From positions 186,001-250,000 of the forward strand of contig NZ_LWLB01000023.1 of assembly GCF_001905145.1 (NCBI RefSeq): a stretch of DNA of 64,000 nt. The letters are read 5' to 3'. The DNA comes from Nocardiopsis sp. TSRI0078. GTDB taxonomy: Bacteria; Actinomycetota; Actinomycetes; Streptosporangiales; Streptosporangiaceae. This document shows positions 18,659 through 27,788 of the stretch, in pieces. The notes under the pieces are model-generated. The model made no database searches and was not told where the DNA came from. It worked only from the letters and a program-made list of their open reading frames with translations. Numbering within the stretch: position 1 is the stretch's first letter; each line of letters begins with the position of its first letter. Position numbers and translations under genes: made by a program.

Positions 18659-18793
18659 TCAACATGATGAGGGGGTGCCCAGCGCCAGTCCGCCGCACCA
18701 CCCGGAGAGTCGAAAACGTCACCGTGAGTGACTCTTTACGGAGGTTTATCCCCCGTCGCCGTCAAGGAAGAGGACCGGATGGCGGTGGACACG

Positions 18794-18830
18794 GCGCGTC
18801 CGGCCGGCGCGTGTACTCCGGCCGGACGCC
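18794..18830 (-). terminator. Hairpin terminator after lipoprotein gene
   Basis: GCGTCCGGCCGG and CCGGCCGGACGC form a perfect 12-bp stem just beyond the stop of the 18836-19663 gene. Confidence 0.6.
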
Positions 18831-18835
18831 GTCCG

Positions 18836-19663
18836 TCAGGTCTGTCCGATGGCCTCGCACTCCTCCTGGTTCTCGAACTCCTCCCGGTCGTAGGCGTCCT
18901 TGGGCACGCCCCTGGGCTCCTCGCCCTCGGGGAACTCGTCGGGGTAGGCGGGGGTGAGGGTGTACTCCTCCACGCAGTGCACGGGCCCGGTGGAACTCCA
19001 CCAGTTCGGCCACGCCTCCAGGGCCTCTCCTCCCACGTCGTAGAGGGACACCTCCCCGAAGTGCGAGGTGACCAGGCGCACCGACACCGGTTCCCCGGGC
19101 CGGGCGACGGGGTGGACGATCGTGTACTCGGTGTGCACCGCCAGGTAGTCCTGGCCGTGTTCGTCGCGGGCCGCCTCGGCGTACATCGCGCCGTCCACCT
19201 TCACCACGTCACCGATGGGTTCGGCCGTCCCGGGCGTGATGTTGAAGGTCACGTGACGGCTGCTGAGCTCGAAGTCCTCGCTGTCGAAGTTGTCCAGGTA
19301 CCACTTCAGCGCCTGGCCCGAGAGCAGTGCGGTGAACTCGCTGTTGTCCCCGTCGAAGACCGCGTCCTGGTTCAGGTAGACGGCCTCCAGGAGGTCCTGG
19401 GTGAGGGAGTAGGCCTGGGCCACCTGCTCCTCGGTGAAGGATCCGGCGGGTTCGGCCTCGGGGACGTCGAAGCCCTCGCCGTAGTCCTCGGCGGGACTCC
19501 CGGCGAAGGGGGCGTCGCGGTCGACCTGGTCGAAGGAGTCCATCGGGACCCCGGTGACCACGCTCTGCGCGTACCGGTCCAGGTCCTCCAGTGAGACGCA
19601 GCCGGTGAGGGTGAGCGTGAGGAGCGCCGCCGCGCAGGAGGCGGCGGAGACGCGTCGTGACAT
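18836..19663 (-). CDS. Lipoprotein of unknown function
   Basis: A 275-residue protein with a lipoprotein signal (hydrophobic LLTLTLTGC, lipobox Cys near residue 22). The mature part is acidic, with a helical segment EEQVAQAYSLTQDLLEAVYL and a mixed alpha/beta domain that ends with two cysteines likely paired (HCVEEY and QEECEAIG). No catalytic motif is recognised. It resembles the generic secreted lipoproteins of actinobacteria that bind ligands or envelope proteins. The ATG at 19663 is preceded by AAAGG at a long spacing. Single gene with its own hairpin terminator. Confidence 0.75.
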   Translation of the reverse strand: MSRRVSAASCAAALLTLTLTGCVSLEDLDRYAQSVVTGVPMDSFDQVDRDAPFAGSPAEDYGEGFDVPEAEPAGSFTEEQVAQAYSLTQDLLEAVYLNQDAVFDGDNSEFTALLSGQALKWYLDNFDSEDFELSSRHVTFNITPGTAEPIGDVVKVDGAMYAEAARDEHGQDYLAVHTEYTIVHPVARPGEPVSVRLVTSHFGEVSLYDVGGEALEAWPNWWSSTGPVHCVEEYTLTPAYPDEFPEGEEPRGVPKDAYDREEFENQEECEAIGQT

Positions 19664-19892
19664 GGGGGATGCCTTTGTTCTGTTCGTTCTTTCTGGGATG
19701 TATGCGAACTGAATCCGCTTTGAGCGTTTCTATCACCCTGATCGGACACACCCCGACGCCTCTTCCCGAAGCGTCCGGCGGCGTCGGACCGGGGCGGCCG
19801 CACGCTCACGGGAGGTTGTCCACAGGCCCCGGGCGCCGAAGCCCCGATCATGCCACTCTTCTTTGGAGGGGAGTCTTTCGAGGGGAGGCCCC

Positions 19893-21662
19893 GTGCCAGA
19901 CCACGCGACCGACGACCACGGGCCCGTACCCGTCGTCCGCCTCTTCAGCGACGCGGCGGCCACCGCACGGGGGGACTGCCCCGAGCACCGCCGGATCAGA
20001 GCCGACCACGCCCTCGGCGGGGAAGGTCCCCGTGTGCGCGCGTCGCCGCCCGACGCGTCCCTCGCCTTCCTCGACGCCGTCCTGGACCTGGTCGAGCACC
20101 GGGGCCGAACGCTCGGGGACGCGTGCGCGCGCCCGGCCCCGCCCGGCGGACCGGGCGGCGGCCTGCCGGGAGCACGGGCCGCACCCCCGCACACGGGCCT
20201 GCTGGCCTGGGTCCGGCACGCAGCGCGGTCCTACCTGGACGCCCTGGCCCGGGACGACGAGCGCGACGGCCTCCGGCGCGCCCCGGCCCCCGACTTCTGG
20301 GTCCGCCAGTACATGCCCGACCGCGGCACACCGAACTCCCGGCCCTACGAGGTGTGCGCCCGGGGTCGCGGATACACCTACCTGTCGGGCGCGGACCGGG
20401 TACGGGAGCTGCGCATCCCGGTCATGGGAGCGGCGGGTGAGCGGGAGCCCGCCCGTGCGGAGGCGGCGGTCGCCGCCTACGTGCTCGCCACCGGCACGCA
20501 GGTCGACCGGGACGCCTGCGCGGCCAGGCCCCGGCGCTACCTGGAGGGCGCCCCCTACCCGATGCGGGCGCGCGGCCCCGGCCCGCCGGACCGGGTGCGG
20601 GTGGTCCGGGTGTCCTGCCTCGACTCCTCCACCGCCGTGCTCTACGACGGCTCCGCCGCCGACGCGGAGGAGGCCTTCGCCTCGGCGGGCAGGGAGGGGC
20701 TGCGCTCGGCCCTGGCGGGAGGTGCCCGCTCCCCCGGCCGGGACTGCCTGTCGTGCGGGGCGCGGCCGGGGTGCGGGCGACTGCCCCGGGCCCCCGGCCT
20801 CCTCGGAGTCCGCGACCGCTCCCGGCCCCGGCGTTCCTGGTCGGTGGGCCTCGGCCTGCACCACCGGGACTGCCCCGCCAGGGCGTACCTGCACTCCCTG
20901 GGCCTTCCGGCCGACGGCGACCGCGAACCGGCCGGGGCCCGGCTCGACCGCGCCGTGCGCGCGTGGTTGGCGCGACTGCACGCGCGCCTGCCCCGGCGGC
21001 CCTGCACCCCCGACGACCTCCCCCCGGACCACGGCTCCTGGTCCGCCGCGGGACGGGGGCTGGAGGGCGGGCAGGCCCACCGGGGCGCGGCGATGATCGC
21101 CGCCCACAGCGAGGTCTGCCCGCTGCGCGGCCTGCCCTCGGGAGGCCACGTCCGGATCGACCACACCCTGGCCGCCGACGACACCCTCGCCGACGTCCTG
21201 GTCCTGGCCCGGGCCGACGTGCTCCACCACCGGGGCGGGTCCTGGATCTACCGCGCCGTCGGCACGGCCGCCGGCACACCCCTCCCGGACGGCCCCCGCC
21301 TGCTGCCCCTCGAACCCGGGCTGGCCCTGGCGGTGCTGTTCTTCTCCTGTGGCGCCCTGCCTCAGGGGCCGGGCTCGGCGGTCGAACTGGAGGTCCTCGC
21401 CCCCGACGGCGCCCGCGTGATCTCCCTCGATCCGGCCGAGGCCCGTGTCAGGGCCGAGGCCCGGCGGGTGGTCCACGCACTCGCCGGGCCCTGGCACCGC
21501 GACCCGTCCCATCCCCCCGCCCCCGGCCGGGCCTGCCGGGACTGCCCCTACCGGCGCTGGTGCCCGGACACGGACGACCGGTGGGATCCCACCGGAGGGA
21601 CGCGGCCGGGCTCCCCCGGTCAGGCGCTCGACCCGCGCTCGGAGGCGTCGGAGAACCGGTAG
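19893..21662 (+). CDS. Cysteine-cluster protein with degenerate PD-(D/E)XK-like C-terminal region
   Basis: A 589-residue protein that I only partly recognise. Three Cys clusters stand out: DCLSCGARPGCGRLPRAPGL near the middle, HSEVCPLRG further on, and a C-terminal CRDCPYRRWCPD. The last is the shape of the Fe-S cysteine triplet at the end of Cas4/RecB-like PD-(D/E)XK nucleases. Between them, VLVLARADVLHHRGGSWIYR resembles the nuclease core strand-turn-strand, but the expected acidic residue and E-x-K are missing, so catalysis is doubtful. The GTG at 19893 is preferred over a TTG at 19863 because AGGGGAGG lies 4-5 bp upstream of it. Its 3' end overlaps the convergent ABC transporter gene by 43 bp. 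Confidence 0.6.
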   Translation: MPDHATDDHGPVPVVRLFSDAAATARGDCPEHRRIRADHALGGEGPRVRASPPDASLAFLDAVLDLVEHRGRTLGDACARPAPPGGPGGGLPGARAAPPHTGLLAWVRHAARSYLDALARDDERDGLRRAPAPDFWVRQYMPDRGTPNSRPYEVCARGRGYTYLSGADRVRELRIPVMGAAGEREPARAEAAVAAYVLATGTQVDRDACAARPRRYLEGAPYPMRARGPGPPDRVRVVRVSCLDSSTAVLYDGSAADAEEAFASAGREGLRSALAGGARSPGRDCLSCGARPGCGRLPRAPGLLGVRDRSRPRRSWSVGLGLHHRDCPARAYLHSLGLPADGDREPAGARLDRAVRAWLARLHARLPRRPCTPDDLPPDHGSWSAAGRGLEGGQAHRGAAMIAAHSEVCPLRGLPSGGHVRIDHTLAADDTLADVLVLARADVLHHRGGSWIYRAVGTAAGTPLPDGPRLLPLEPGLALAVLFFSCGALPQGPGSAVELEVLAPDGARVISLDPAEARVRAEARRVVHALAGPWHRDPSHPPAPGRACRDCPYRRWCPDTDDRWDPTGGTRPGSPGQALDPRSEASENR

Positions 21663-23587
21663 GCGCCGGCCTGCAGGTCCCACAGCTCCCGGTAGAGCCC
21701 GTCGGCGGCCAGCAGGTCGGCGTGGCCGCCCTGCTCCACCACCCTGCCCCCGCGCAGCACGACGATGTGGTCGGCCATCCGCACCGACGCCAGCCGGTGG
21801 GTGATGAGGACGACCGCGGCGCCGGTGCGTCCGGCGTGGGCGTGCAGGGAGGCGAAGAAGGCGTGCTCGGCGCGGGCGTCCAGCGCGGCGGTGGGCTCGT
21901 CGGCGATGAGCAGCGGCGTCTCCTCGCCGTCGTCGCCCCGGTAGAAGCCCCGGGCGGCGGCCAGGCGCTGCCACTGACCGCCGGAGGGTTCGGCGCCGTC
22001 CGCGAAGCGCTTGTCCAGGAGGGTCTCCCAACCGTGGTCGAGCTCCTCGACCACGGTGTCGGCCCGGGAGGCCCGGGCCGCGCGCTCCAGGCGCCCGGGG
22101 TCGCCGTCGGGGCTGCTCATGACCACGTTGCGGCGCGCGGTGAGCGGCCAGTGGGTGTGGTCCTGGGCGATGACGGCGATCCGGCGGCGCAGTCCGGTGC
22201 CGTCCACCCCGGCCAGGTCGGTGTCGTCCCAGAGCACCCGGCCGCCGCTCGGGCCGTACAGGCCCGACAGCAGTTTGGACAGCGTGGTCTTGCCCGATCC
22301 GTTCTCCCCGACCAGGGCGACGGTCCGGCCACGCCGGATGGTGAGGCTGACGCCGTCCAGGGCCGGGGCCTGCCCGTCCTCGCGTCCCGGGTAGGAGAAG
22401 GTGACGTTCTCGACGCGGATCTCCTCGAAGCCCTCCGGGGCCGGAGCGGGCTCCGTCCGGGGCAGCCGCCGCCGGGCCTCCTCGTCGAAGGCCACGAAGT
22501 CGGAGAAGTACAGGCCCGACTCGTACACCAGGGTCAGGGAGGACAGGGCGTTGCCCAGAGCGCCCTGGGCGACCCGGATGGCGACCACTGCGGCCCCGGC
22601 CACGGCGATCTCCACGGTCCCGTCGACCAGCAGCAGCCCCAGGGCCGCGAACACCGCGGCGGTCACCAGGCCCCCGGCCGTGTCCCCGGCCAGCCGGATG
22701 AGGGACTGGCGGGTGGCCAGGCTCAGCTGGATGTCCATCTCCCGGTGTGCGACCCTGTCGAACTCCGCGAGCAGCCGCCGCTCCATGGTGAAGGAGCGGA
22801 CCTCGGCGGCGCTCTTGCGGTCGATCATGATGTGCTCCAGCAGCAGCTTGCGGCGGCGGCCCTCGGTGAAGGCCAAGAGCATGCGGTAGCGCATGCGCGC
22901 CGCGGCGGCCGAACCCCACCACTGGGGGACCACGGCCAGGAGCAGCAGCGGCAGCAGGACGGGGTGCAGGACGCCCAGGACGCCCGCCGCGGCCACCAGG
23001 CCCACCGCACCGGTGAGCACGTCGGCGGTGTGCCGGACCAGGGCGCCCGCCTCGTCGCTGCCGCGCACGTAGCAGCGGAACAGGTGGTCGTGGAACCCGC
23101 TGTCGTCGAAGGCCCGCAGTTCGACCGCGGTGCAGTGGCGCAGCAGCTGCTTCTCCGCGGTGAGCACGACCTGCGGTTCCAGCCGCGCCTGGGCGCGTCC
23201 CGCTGCGGCCGAGCAGGCCCCGCGCAGCACCAGGGCCGTCGCCAGCAGCACCAGGGAGGGCAGGGCCGCCAGGACCCGGTCGGGGGTGGGCACGGCGGCG
23301 AAGAGCTCGCCGAGCACGCCGGTGGTGGCCACCAGCGCCCAGGCCGTGGCGGCGCCGACCCCCGCGTTGAGCGCGGCGGCCGCCACGACGTCGCGCGGGC
23401 TGCTGCGCCAGGCCAGTGCGGCGGCCTGTGCGGCCAGGGCGGGCATGCGGCGCCCGATCCTCGCCCACGTCGCCTCGGCGGCCTGGTCGCCGAAGTGCCG
23501 CCACATGGGGGTGGCCAGCTCGGGCAGGGACAGGCCCTCCTCGTCGGTGTCGTCGGCGGTGTCGGGGGCGGGCTGTGCGGTGCGCAT
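21620..23587 (-). CDS. ABC transporter, fused permease and ATPase
   Basis: A 655-residue half-transporter. After an acidic N-terminus come about six membrane segments (residues 60-340), then an ATPase domain with Walker A GENGSGKTT near residue 428, signature PSGGQWQRLAAARGF (an SGGQ variant), Walker B LLIADEPTAALD and H-loop LITHRLAS. The motifs and the C-terminal LYRELWDLQAGAYRF resemble actinobacterial transporters found in peptide natural-product clusters, suggesting peptide or drug export as a homodimer. The ATG at 23587 follows GGAGGG. The 480-bp upstream region was examined for a precursor peptide; only a weak candidate (23670-23864, plus strand) was found. Confidence 0.85.
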   Translation of the reverse strand: MRTAQPAPDTADDTDEEGLSLPELATPMWRHFGDQAAEATWARIGRRMPALAAQAAALAWRSSPRDVVAAAALNAGVGAATAWALVATTGVLGELFAAVPTPDRVLAALPSLVLLATALVLRGACSAAAGRAQARLEPQVVLTAEKQLLRHCTAVELRAFDDSGFHDHLFRCYVRGSDEAGALVRHTADVLTGAVGLVAAAGVLGVLHPVLLPLLLLAVVPQWWGSAAAARMRYRMLLAFTEGRRRKLLLEHIMIDRKSAAEVRSFTMERRLLAEFDRVAHREMDIQLSLATRQSLIRLAGDTAGGLVTAAVFAALGLLLVDGTVEIAVAGAAVVAIRVAQGALGNALSSLTLVYESGLYFSDFVAFDEEARRRLPRTEPAPAPEGFEEIRVENVTFSYPGREDGQAPALDGVSLTIRRGRTVALVGENGSGKTTLSKLLSGLYGPSGGRVLWDDTDLAGVDGTGLRRRIAVIAQDHTHWPLTARRNVVMSSPDGDPGRLERAARASRADTVVEELDHGWETLLDKRFADGAEPSGGQWQRLAAARGFYRGDDGEETPLLIADEPTAALDARAEHAFFASLHAHAGRTGAAVVLITHRLASVRMADHIVVLRGGRVVEQGGHADLLAADGLYRELWDLQAGAYRFSDASERGSSA

Positions 23588-24067
23588 CCTGGCGTCCCTC
23601 CGGTGGTGTGGGATCCGGTCGGTGCCCGGGTCCGACCGCACGGCACGGCGGTCACAGGTCGCACCGGGAGTGCCCTTCCGTGTGCTCGTGCGCGACCCCG
23701 GTCCTCGGGCGCTGCCGATCATCGCCCCGGGGCACGACAGCCGGGAAGGGGGTCCTCCGGTTGTGGACGACCGGATACCGCTCGTCCCGGCGCGCCCCGC
23801 GCCGCCGAAGCCCGGCGGCGGGGGTGCCTGGGTCCGACACCGGATTCGAAAACCTGTCGGATAGATCCCGTCCGGATCCGCCCCGGATACGGGTGGCACC
23901 AAAGCGGCCCCCACCGTCACCGTTCCCGGGGCCGCATCGGCCCGAATCCCGGGGCGGCGGCCGGTGCCCGCCGACCGCCCCGGCGCGAGGACCGGGGTTG
24001 CGCGCGAAGGCCCGCGGCGACCGCTCCCCCGCTTCCCGTGGAGCCCGCTCCGGGCCGGGCCGAGGGG
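23588..24067. other. Gene-poor stretch upstream of ABC transporter
   Basis: No convincing gene. A 64-codon plus-strand frame from GTG 23670 to 23864 (ending RHRIRKPVG) is open but has GGGAG too close to the start. An AT-richer patch at 23840-23900 may hold the transporter promoter. Confidence 0.3.
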
Positions 24068-24673
24068 TCAGGGTGCCGCGGAGGAGGGCACGTTCCAGGA
24101 GATGAGCGCGCGCCGTCCGTGCTCGTGGCCCAGCGTGCTCAGCGCGGCCGTGCCCAGGGTGAACAGCGACCCCGACGCGGGAGGCAGCCCCAGCCAGCGC
24201 GCGGTGAGCACACGCAGGAGGTGGCTGTGCGCCACCAGCACCACGTCGGGCTCCGCGTCCCCCAGCAGGGGCTCCACCCGCTCCAGGACCCGGTCGGCCC
24301 GCTCCCCGACCCGCTCCACGCTCTCCCCCGGGTGCTCGGGACCGCCCGGGACGATCCCGTCCCGCCACAGGTACCACCCGGGGCGCTCGCGCTGGATGTC
24401 GACGGTGGTGATCCCCTCGTAGCCGCCGTAGTCCCACTCGGCCAGGTCGGGGTCGGTCACGGCCCCCGCCAACCCGGCCAGCTCGGCGGTGCGCACCGCA
24501 CGCCGCAGCGGGCTGGTCACCACCCGCCCGACGTCGCGTGAGGCCAGCAGTGGGCGCAGCGCCGCGGCCTGGCGCTCGCCCTCCTCGGTCAGGGGGAGGT
24601 CGGTCCGCCCGGTGTGCCGACGCGTCCGGCTCCACTCGGTCTCCCCGTGCCTGATCAGTACCAGTTCGCCCAT
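24068..24673 (-). CDS. Histidine phosphatase family protein (phosphoglycerate mutase-like)
   Basis: A 201-residue member of the histidine phosphatase superfamily. The phospho-accepting histidine lies in LIRHGETEWS at the N-terminus; the arginine of TSPLRRAVRTAEL, the catalytic glutamate region DLAEWDYGGYEG and the second histidine in VLVAHSHLLRVL are all present. Such proteins dephosphorylate small phosphorylated metabolites or act as mutases; the absence of a mutase-type insert favours a phosphatase. The ATG at 24673 is preceded by GGAACAGG. The gene stands alone, divergent from the 24819 gene. Confidence 0.88.
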   Translation of the reverse strand: MGELVLIRHGETEWSRTRRHTGRTDLPLTEEGERQAAALRPLLASRDVGRVVTSPLRRAVRTAELAGLAGAVTDPDLAEWDYGGYEGITTVDIQRERPGWYLWRDGIVPGGPEHPGESVERVGERADRVLERVEPLLGDAEPDVVLVAHSHLLRVLTARWLGLPPASGSLFTLGTAALSTLGHEHGRRALISWNVPSSAAP

Positions 24674-24818
24674 AGACCTGTTCCTGCCCCGCGAACGGGC
24701 GGAGGACGCACAGGCCGGGTCGGCGACGGTCCGCGACGGCGGTGCCCGGACGGCCGCGGGAGGGGCCGATCTCGCGGATGCCCGGCGCGGGAGCGCTTTG
24801 GTCGCTACCCTCCTCACC

Positions 24819-26012
24819 ATGACGCAGCACACCGCAACCAGTGACGTGGGGGACCCCCTCCCCCTCGAGGCGCCCCAGCCCCGCTTCCACCGGCCAGGCG
24901 AGGACCTGGCCGCGGCCATGGAGTGCGTGCGCTGCAAGGAGCAGGGCATCAGCGTCCCGCCGGGCGGCGCTCCCAGGAGGCTGACCAACTCCGAGGCCAA
25001 GAGGGCCAAGAAGGAGAGGAAGCGCGCCCAGGCCGAGGCGCGGGCCAAGCCCCAGGTGAAGGTTCCGGCCGACCGCAGGCGTGTGCCGCGGATGGGCCCC
25101 CACCACGCGGAGTTCTTCCGCGACCTGTGGGCGCGCACGGCCGCGGAGCGGGCGGGCACCTTCCCGGACGCCCGCCTGCTCGCGCTCACCTTCGCCCTGC
25201 GGGGCGCGCTGAGGGGGCAGGCGAACTTCACCGGCCAGGACCTGCGCATACTGCGCCTGGAGGACGCCCACGCGGCGCTGAGCGACCTGACCTCGCCGGG
25301 GTGGCTGGACACCACGCCGGAGAGGGTGATCGAGGCCGACGCCGCCAACCCGGCCCTGTGCGACCTGCCCAGCCTGGCCGGCGGCCCCTGGAAGGTCGGC
25401 AACGGCGTCCGGTCGCGGGCCTCGGGGTGGTTCATGCGCACCCTCGCCCACAAGAAGATGCGCAAGAAGCCCAACCGACTCCGGCTCCTGGCCGCCCACC
25501 TGGCCCTGCACGCCGAACCCGGGGGCCGGATCCGCGTCCCGGCCGCGGAGGCCGTGGACGCCTGTGCCCTGTCCGGCACCGGCGAGTTGGCGGAGCTGCT
25601 CACGTGGCTGACGGAGATCTCGTGGATCGAGGGCCTGAGCGCCGACGGCGGAGTCGTGGGCGCCTCCCTCACCGAGGTCACCCTGCCCCTGGCCTACCAG
25701 CCCCTCCCCCCGCCGACCCCACCGCGCACCGTGCCGGCCACCACCCCGCTGGACGTGCCCGTGGCCGACCGCGCCCGCGACCTGGTCCGGGGCCGGGAGG
25801 AGCGGGTGGCGCGCTGGGTGGACGACTACCGCGCCGAGCACGGCCACGGCCCCAGCTGGTCGGCGGTCGCGGACGCCTTCGCCTGGCCGCCGCGCCAGGC
25901 GCCGGACCACGACGTCACCCACGAGGTGTTCCGCCTCCTGGCCGAGGGCGGCTGGCTGACCGGCTTCGGCGTGCCCTTCGGCCTGCGTTCGGGAAGGGGG
26001 ACCCCGGTCTGA
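24819..26012 (+). CDS. Conserved hypothetical protein
   Basis: A 397-residue soluble protein. The N-terminal region contains a CVRC pair and then a strongly basic, coiled stretch (residues about 55-95, EAKRAKKERKRAQAEARAKP). The rest is a mix of helices with conserved-looking tryptophans, ending in a possible winged-helix-like segment (HGPSWSAVADAFAWPP followed by HEVFRLLAEGGWLTG), reminiscent of replication or DNA-binding folds. I do not recognise a family. The ATG at 24819 has no strong ribosome binding site and is close to the divergent phosphatase promoter. The cell role is unknown; nucleic-acid binding is a guess from the basic segment. Confidence 0.65.
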   Translation: MTQHTATSDVGDPLPLEAPQPRFHRPGEDLAAAMECVRCKEQGISVPPGGAPRRLTNSEAKRAKKERKRAQAEARAKPQVKVPADRRRVPRMGPHHAEFFRDLWARTAAERAGTFPDARLLALTFALRGALRGQANFTGQDLRILRLEDAHAALSDLTSPGWLDTTPERVIEADAANPALCDLPSLAGGPWKVGNGVRSRASGWFMRTLAHKKMRKKPNRLRLLAAHLALHAEPGGRIRVPAAEAVDACALSGTGELAELLTWLTEISWIEGLSADGGVVGASLTEVTLPLAYQPLPPPTPPRTVPATTPLDVPVADRARDLVRGREERVARWVDDYRAEHGHGPSWSAVADAFAWPPRQAPDHDVTHEVFRLLAEGGWLTGFGVPFGLRSGRGTPV

Positions 26013-26110
26013 GGAGGTGCGGGCGGAGGGCGCGGGGGCACTAGGATGCCGCGCATGCCAGATCACCGGACCACTCCCGCCACTCCCGTCTCCGTCGAAA
26101 GGACGTGCCC

Positions 26111-26848
26111 ATGAGCAGGGGCGTACTGGTCACCGGCGCCTCCCGGGGTATCGGCAGGGCGGTCGCCACGGCCTTCGCCGAGCAGGGCGACCGCGTCGCC
26201 GTCCACTGCGGGTCCCGCCCGCAGGAGGCGCGGCGCACCCTCGAAGGCCTGCCCGGCGACGGGCACGTCCTGCTGCAGGCCGACCTGAGCGACCCCGACG
26301 CCGTGGCCGACCTGGTGGCCCGGGCGGTCGGGGGCCTGGGCGGGATCGACGTGGTGGTCAACAACGCCGCGGTCAACACCGCCCACCCGCCCGCGGAGAC
26401 CTCCTACGAGCGGTGGCGGCGTGCCTGGCGCGACACCTTCGACGTGAACGTGTTCGCCGCCGCCGACGTCAGCCACCTCGCGGCCCGGCACATGATCGAC
26501 CGGGGCGTGCGGGGGCACATCGTCAACGTCGGCTCCCGGGGCGCCTTCAAGGGCGAGCCGGACCACCCCGCCTACGGCGCGAGCAAGGCCGCCCTGCACT
26601 CCCTGGGCCAGTCGCTGGCGGTCGCGCTGGCCCCGCACGGCATCGCGGTCGCCTCGGTCGCGCCGGGGTTCGTGGAGACCGAGCGCGTGGCCGACCGGCT
26701 CACCGACGGGATCCGCGCGCAGAGCCCCTTCGGCCGGGTGGCCTCACCCGGGGAGGTGGCCGCGGCCGTGCGCTACCTGGCCTCACCCGAGGCGGTGTGG
26801 TCCTCCGGCGCCGTCCTGGACGTCAACGGGGCCTCCCACCTGCGCTGA
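26111..26848 (+). CDS. SDR oxidoreductase, FabG-like
   Basis: A 245-residue classical short-chain dehydrogenase: NADP-binding TGASRGIGRA at the N-terminus, NNAAVNT, and the catalytic pair in AYGASKAALHS. It ends in the usual GAVLDVNGASHLR. It is predicted to reduce or oxidise a carbonyl/alcohol substrate that cannot be specified; an acyl-chain or sugar substrate is possible. ATG 26111 is chosen because GAAAGGA lies 7 bp upstream, although GTG 26105 is in frame. Expression appears independent of the hypothetical gene 98 bp upstream. Confidence 0.85.
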   Translation: MSRGVLVTGASRGIGRAVATAFAEQGDRVAVHCGSRPQEARRTLEGLPGDGHVLLQADLSDPDAVADLVARAVGGLGGIDVVVNNAAVNTAHPPAETSYERWRRAWRDTFDVNVFAAADVSHLAARHMIDRGVRGHIVNVGSRGAFKGEPDHPAYGASKAALHSLGQSLAVALAPHGIAVASVAPGFVETERVADRLTDGIRAQSPFGRVASPGEVAAAVRYLASPEAVWSSGAVLDVNGASHLR

Positions 26849-26894
26849 GCCCTCACGGACGCGGCCGTGGCACGGCCCCGGCGCCGCGGCCCGG

Positions 26895-27554
26895 TCATCG
26901 GGACGCGGCGTCGGAGAACAGGTCCGGGCAGTCGCCGCCCGGCTCGGTGAGGAGCTCGAAGTGCCATATCTCGTTGGCGTACACCTGGCACAGCCCGTAC
27001 GCCGAACCGCGGCGGACGACCCAGTCCGCGGCGTCGGTGGGGCCGATGTCGATCGCCTCCCCCGTCACGTGCGCGGACTCCCCCGAGGTGTCGACGAACC
27101 TCCTGGCCTCCTCGCGGGACCCGTACCTGACGACGGCCTCCTCGAACAGGTGGCGCTGGTACTCCTCACTGCGCCAGCCCGACGTGACGCGAAGGACGAT
27201 CCCCTCCTCCAGCGCGTCCCGGGCCGCCTCCTGCACGGCCTCCAACAGTGCCCCGTCCAGCTTGTCGACCGCCGGGTACCCGGTGTCGAAGGGGGTGACC
27301 GACAGGTCGTCCGGAAGGTCGCCGTCCTCGGCCGAGACGGTCGGCTCCTCCCGCGCGGAGATCCCGTCCGTTACCGTGTCCGGTACCGACACGATCACCG
27401 ACCAGGCCATCAGCACGATGACCGCCGTGGCGCACAGCGTCGCGGCCAGCCAGTACCAGGACCACCACCTGCGGCCGACGGATCCGCCGGGACGCTCGTC
27501 CGGCTCCCCGGCAGGGCGGCGTTCCACCGCTTCCCGCTTCGTCACTTCTCTCAT
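26895..27554 (-). CDS. Membrane-anchored D,D-carboxypeptidase, VanY (M15B) type
   Basis: A 219-residue protein with one N-terminal membrane helix (WYWLAATLCATAVIVLMAWS) and an extracytoplasmic zinc peptidase domain. The zinc signature SAHVTGEAIDIGP supplies the first His and Asp, and EIWHFEL the catalytic Glu and second His, matching VanY/M15B enzymes that remove the terminal D-Ala from peptidoglycan pentapeptides. A substrate-shaping arginine is present in VTSGWRSEEYQ. The ATG at 27554 follows GGAGG. It is divergent from a two-component system across a 234-bp region with phased repeats, the usual arrangement for a regulated cell-wall response. It could lower glycopeptide sensitivity by trimming the drug target, but no vanHAX genes are present. 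Confidence 0.87.
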   Translation of the reverse strand: MREVTKREAVERRPAGEPDERPGGSVGRRWWSWYWLAATLCATAVIVLMAWSVIVSVPDTVTDGISAREEPTVSAEDGDLPDDLSVTPFDTGYPAVDKLDGALLEAVQEAARDALEEGIVLRVTSGWRSEEYQRHLFEEAVVRYGSREEARRFVDTSGESAHVTGEAIDIGPTDAADWVVRRGSAYGLCQVYANEIWHFELLTEPGGDCPDLFSDAASR

Positions 27555-27630
27555 CCTCGCCTCCGGGCATCGCGTGTCCGATGCGTGGGTTCTCGGTGCC
27601 ACAAGCGAAGTACAGGCGGTGTTGCACGGC

Positions 27631-27661
27631 CGTATCGGTTTTTCGATACGTTCGCGATACG
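27631..27661. promoter_or_regulatory. Repeated CGATACG box, likely response-regulator site
   Basis: CGATACG occurs at 27644-27650 and 27655-27661 (11-bp period), with an inverted copy CGTATCG at 27631-27637. OmpR-type regulators bind direct repeats one helical turn apart. It lies between the divergent vanY-like gene and the response-regulator gene, so it could control both. Function is inferred. Confidence 0.55.
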
Positions 27662-27788
27662 TACCGTCGCGTTCAATGGGCCGGTGACCAGGCCTCACCG
27701 CGTGAGCGAACCCGTCCCCCCTCGGGGTCGCGGCCCGCGGGAACGAGGGCGGGCGCGGTGCCGTACCGGGTGACAGAGGGGACAGCGG

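Noticed and set aside
23670..23864. 64-codon plus-strand frame before the ABC transporter as a precursor peptide
   Set aside because: Ribosome binding site overlaps the start and there is no leader/core pattern; insufficient evidence.
20753..24541. 1262-codon plus-strand frame across several genes
   Set aside because: Runs through the Cys-cluster gene and opposite the ABC transporter; composition is arginine/proline-rich artefact.
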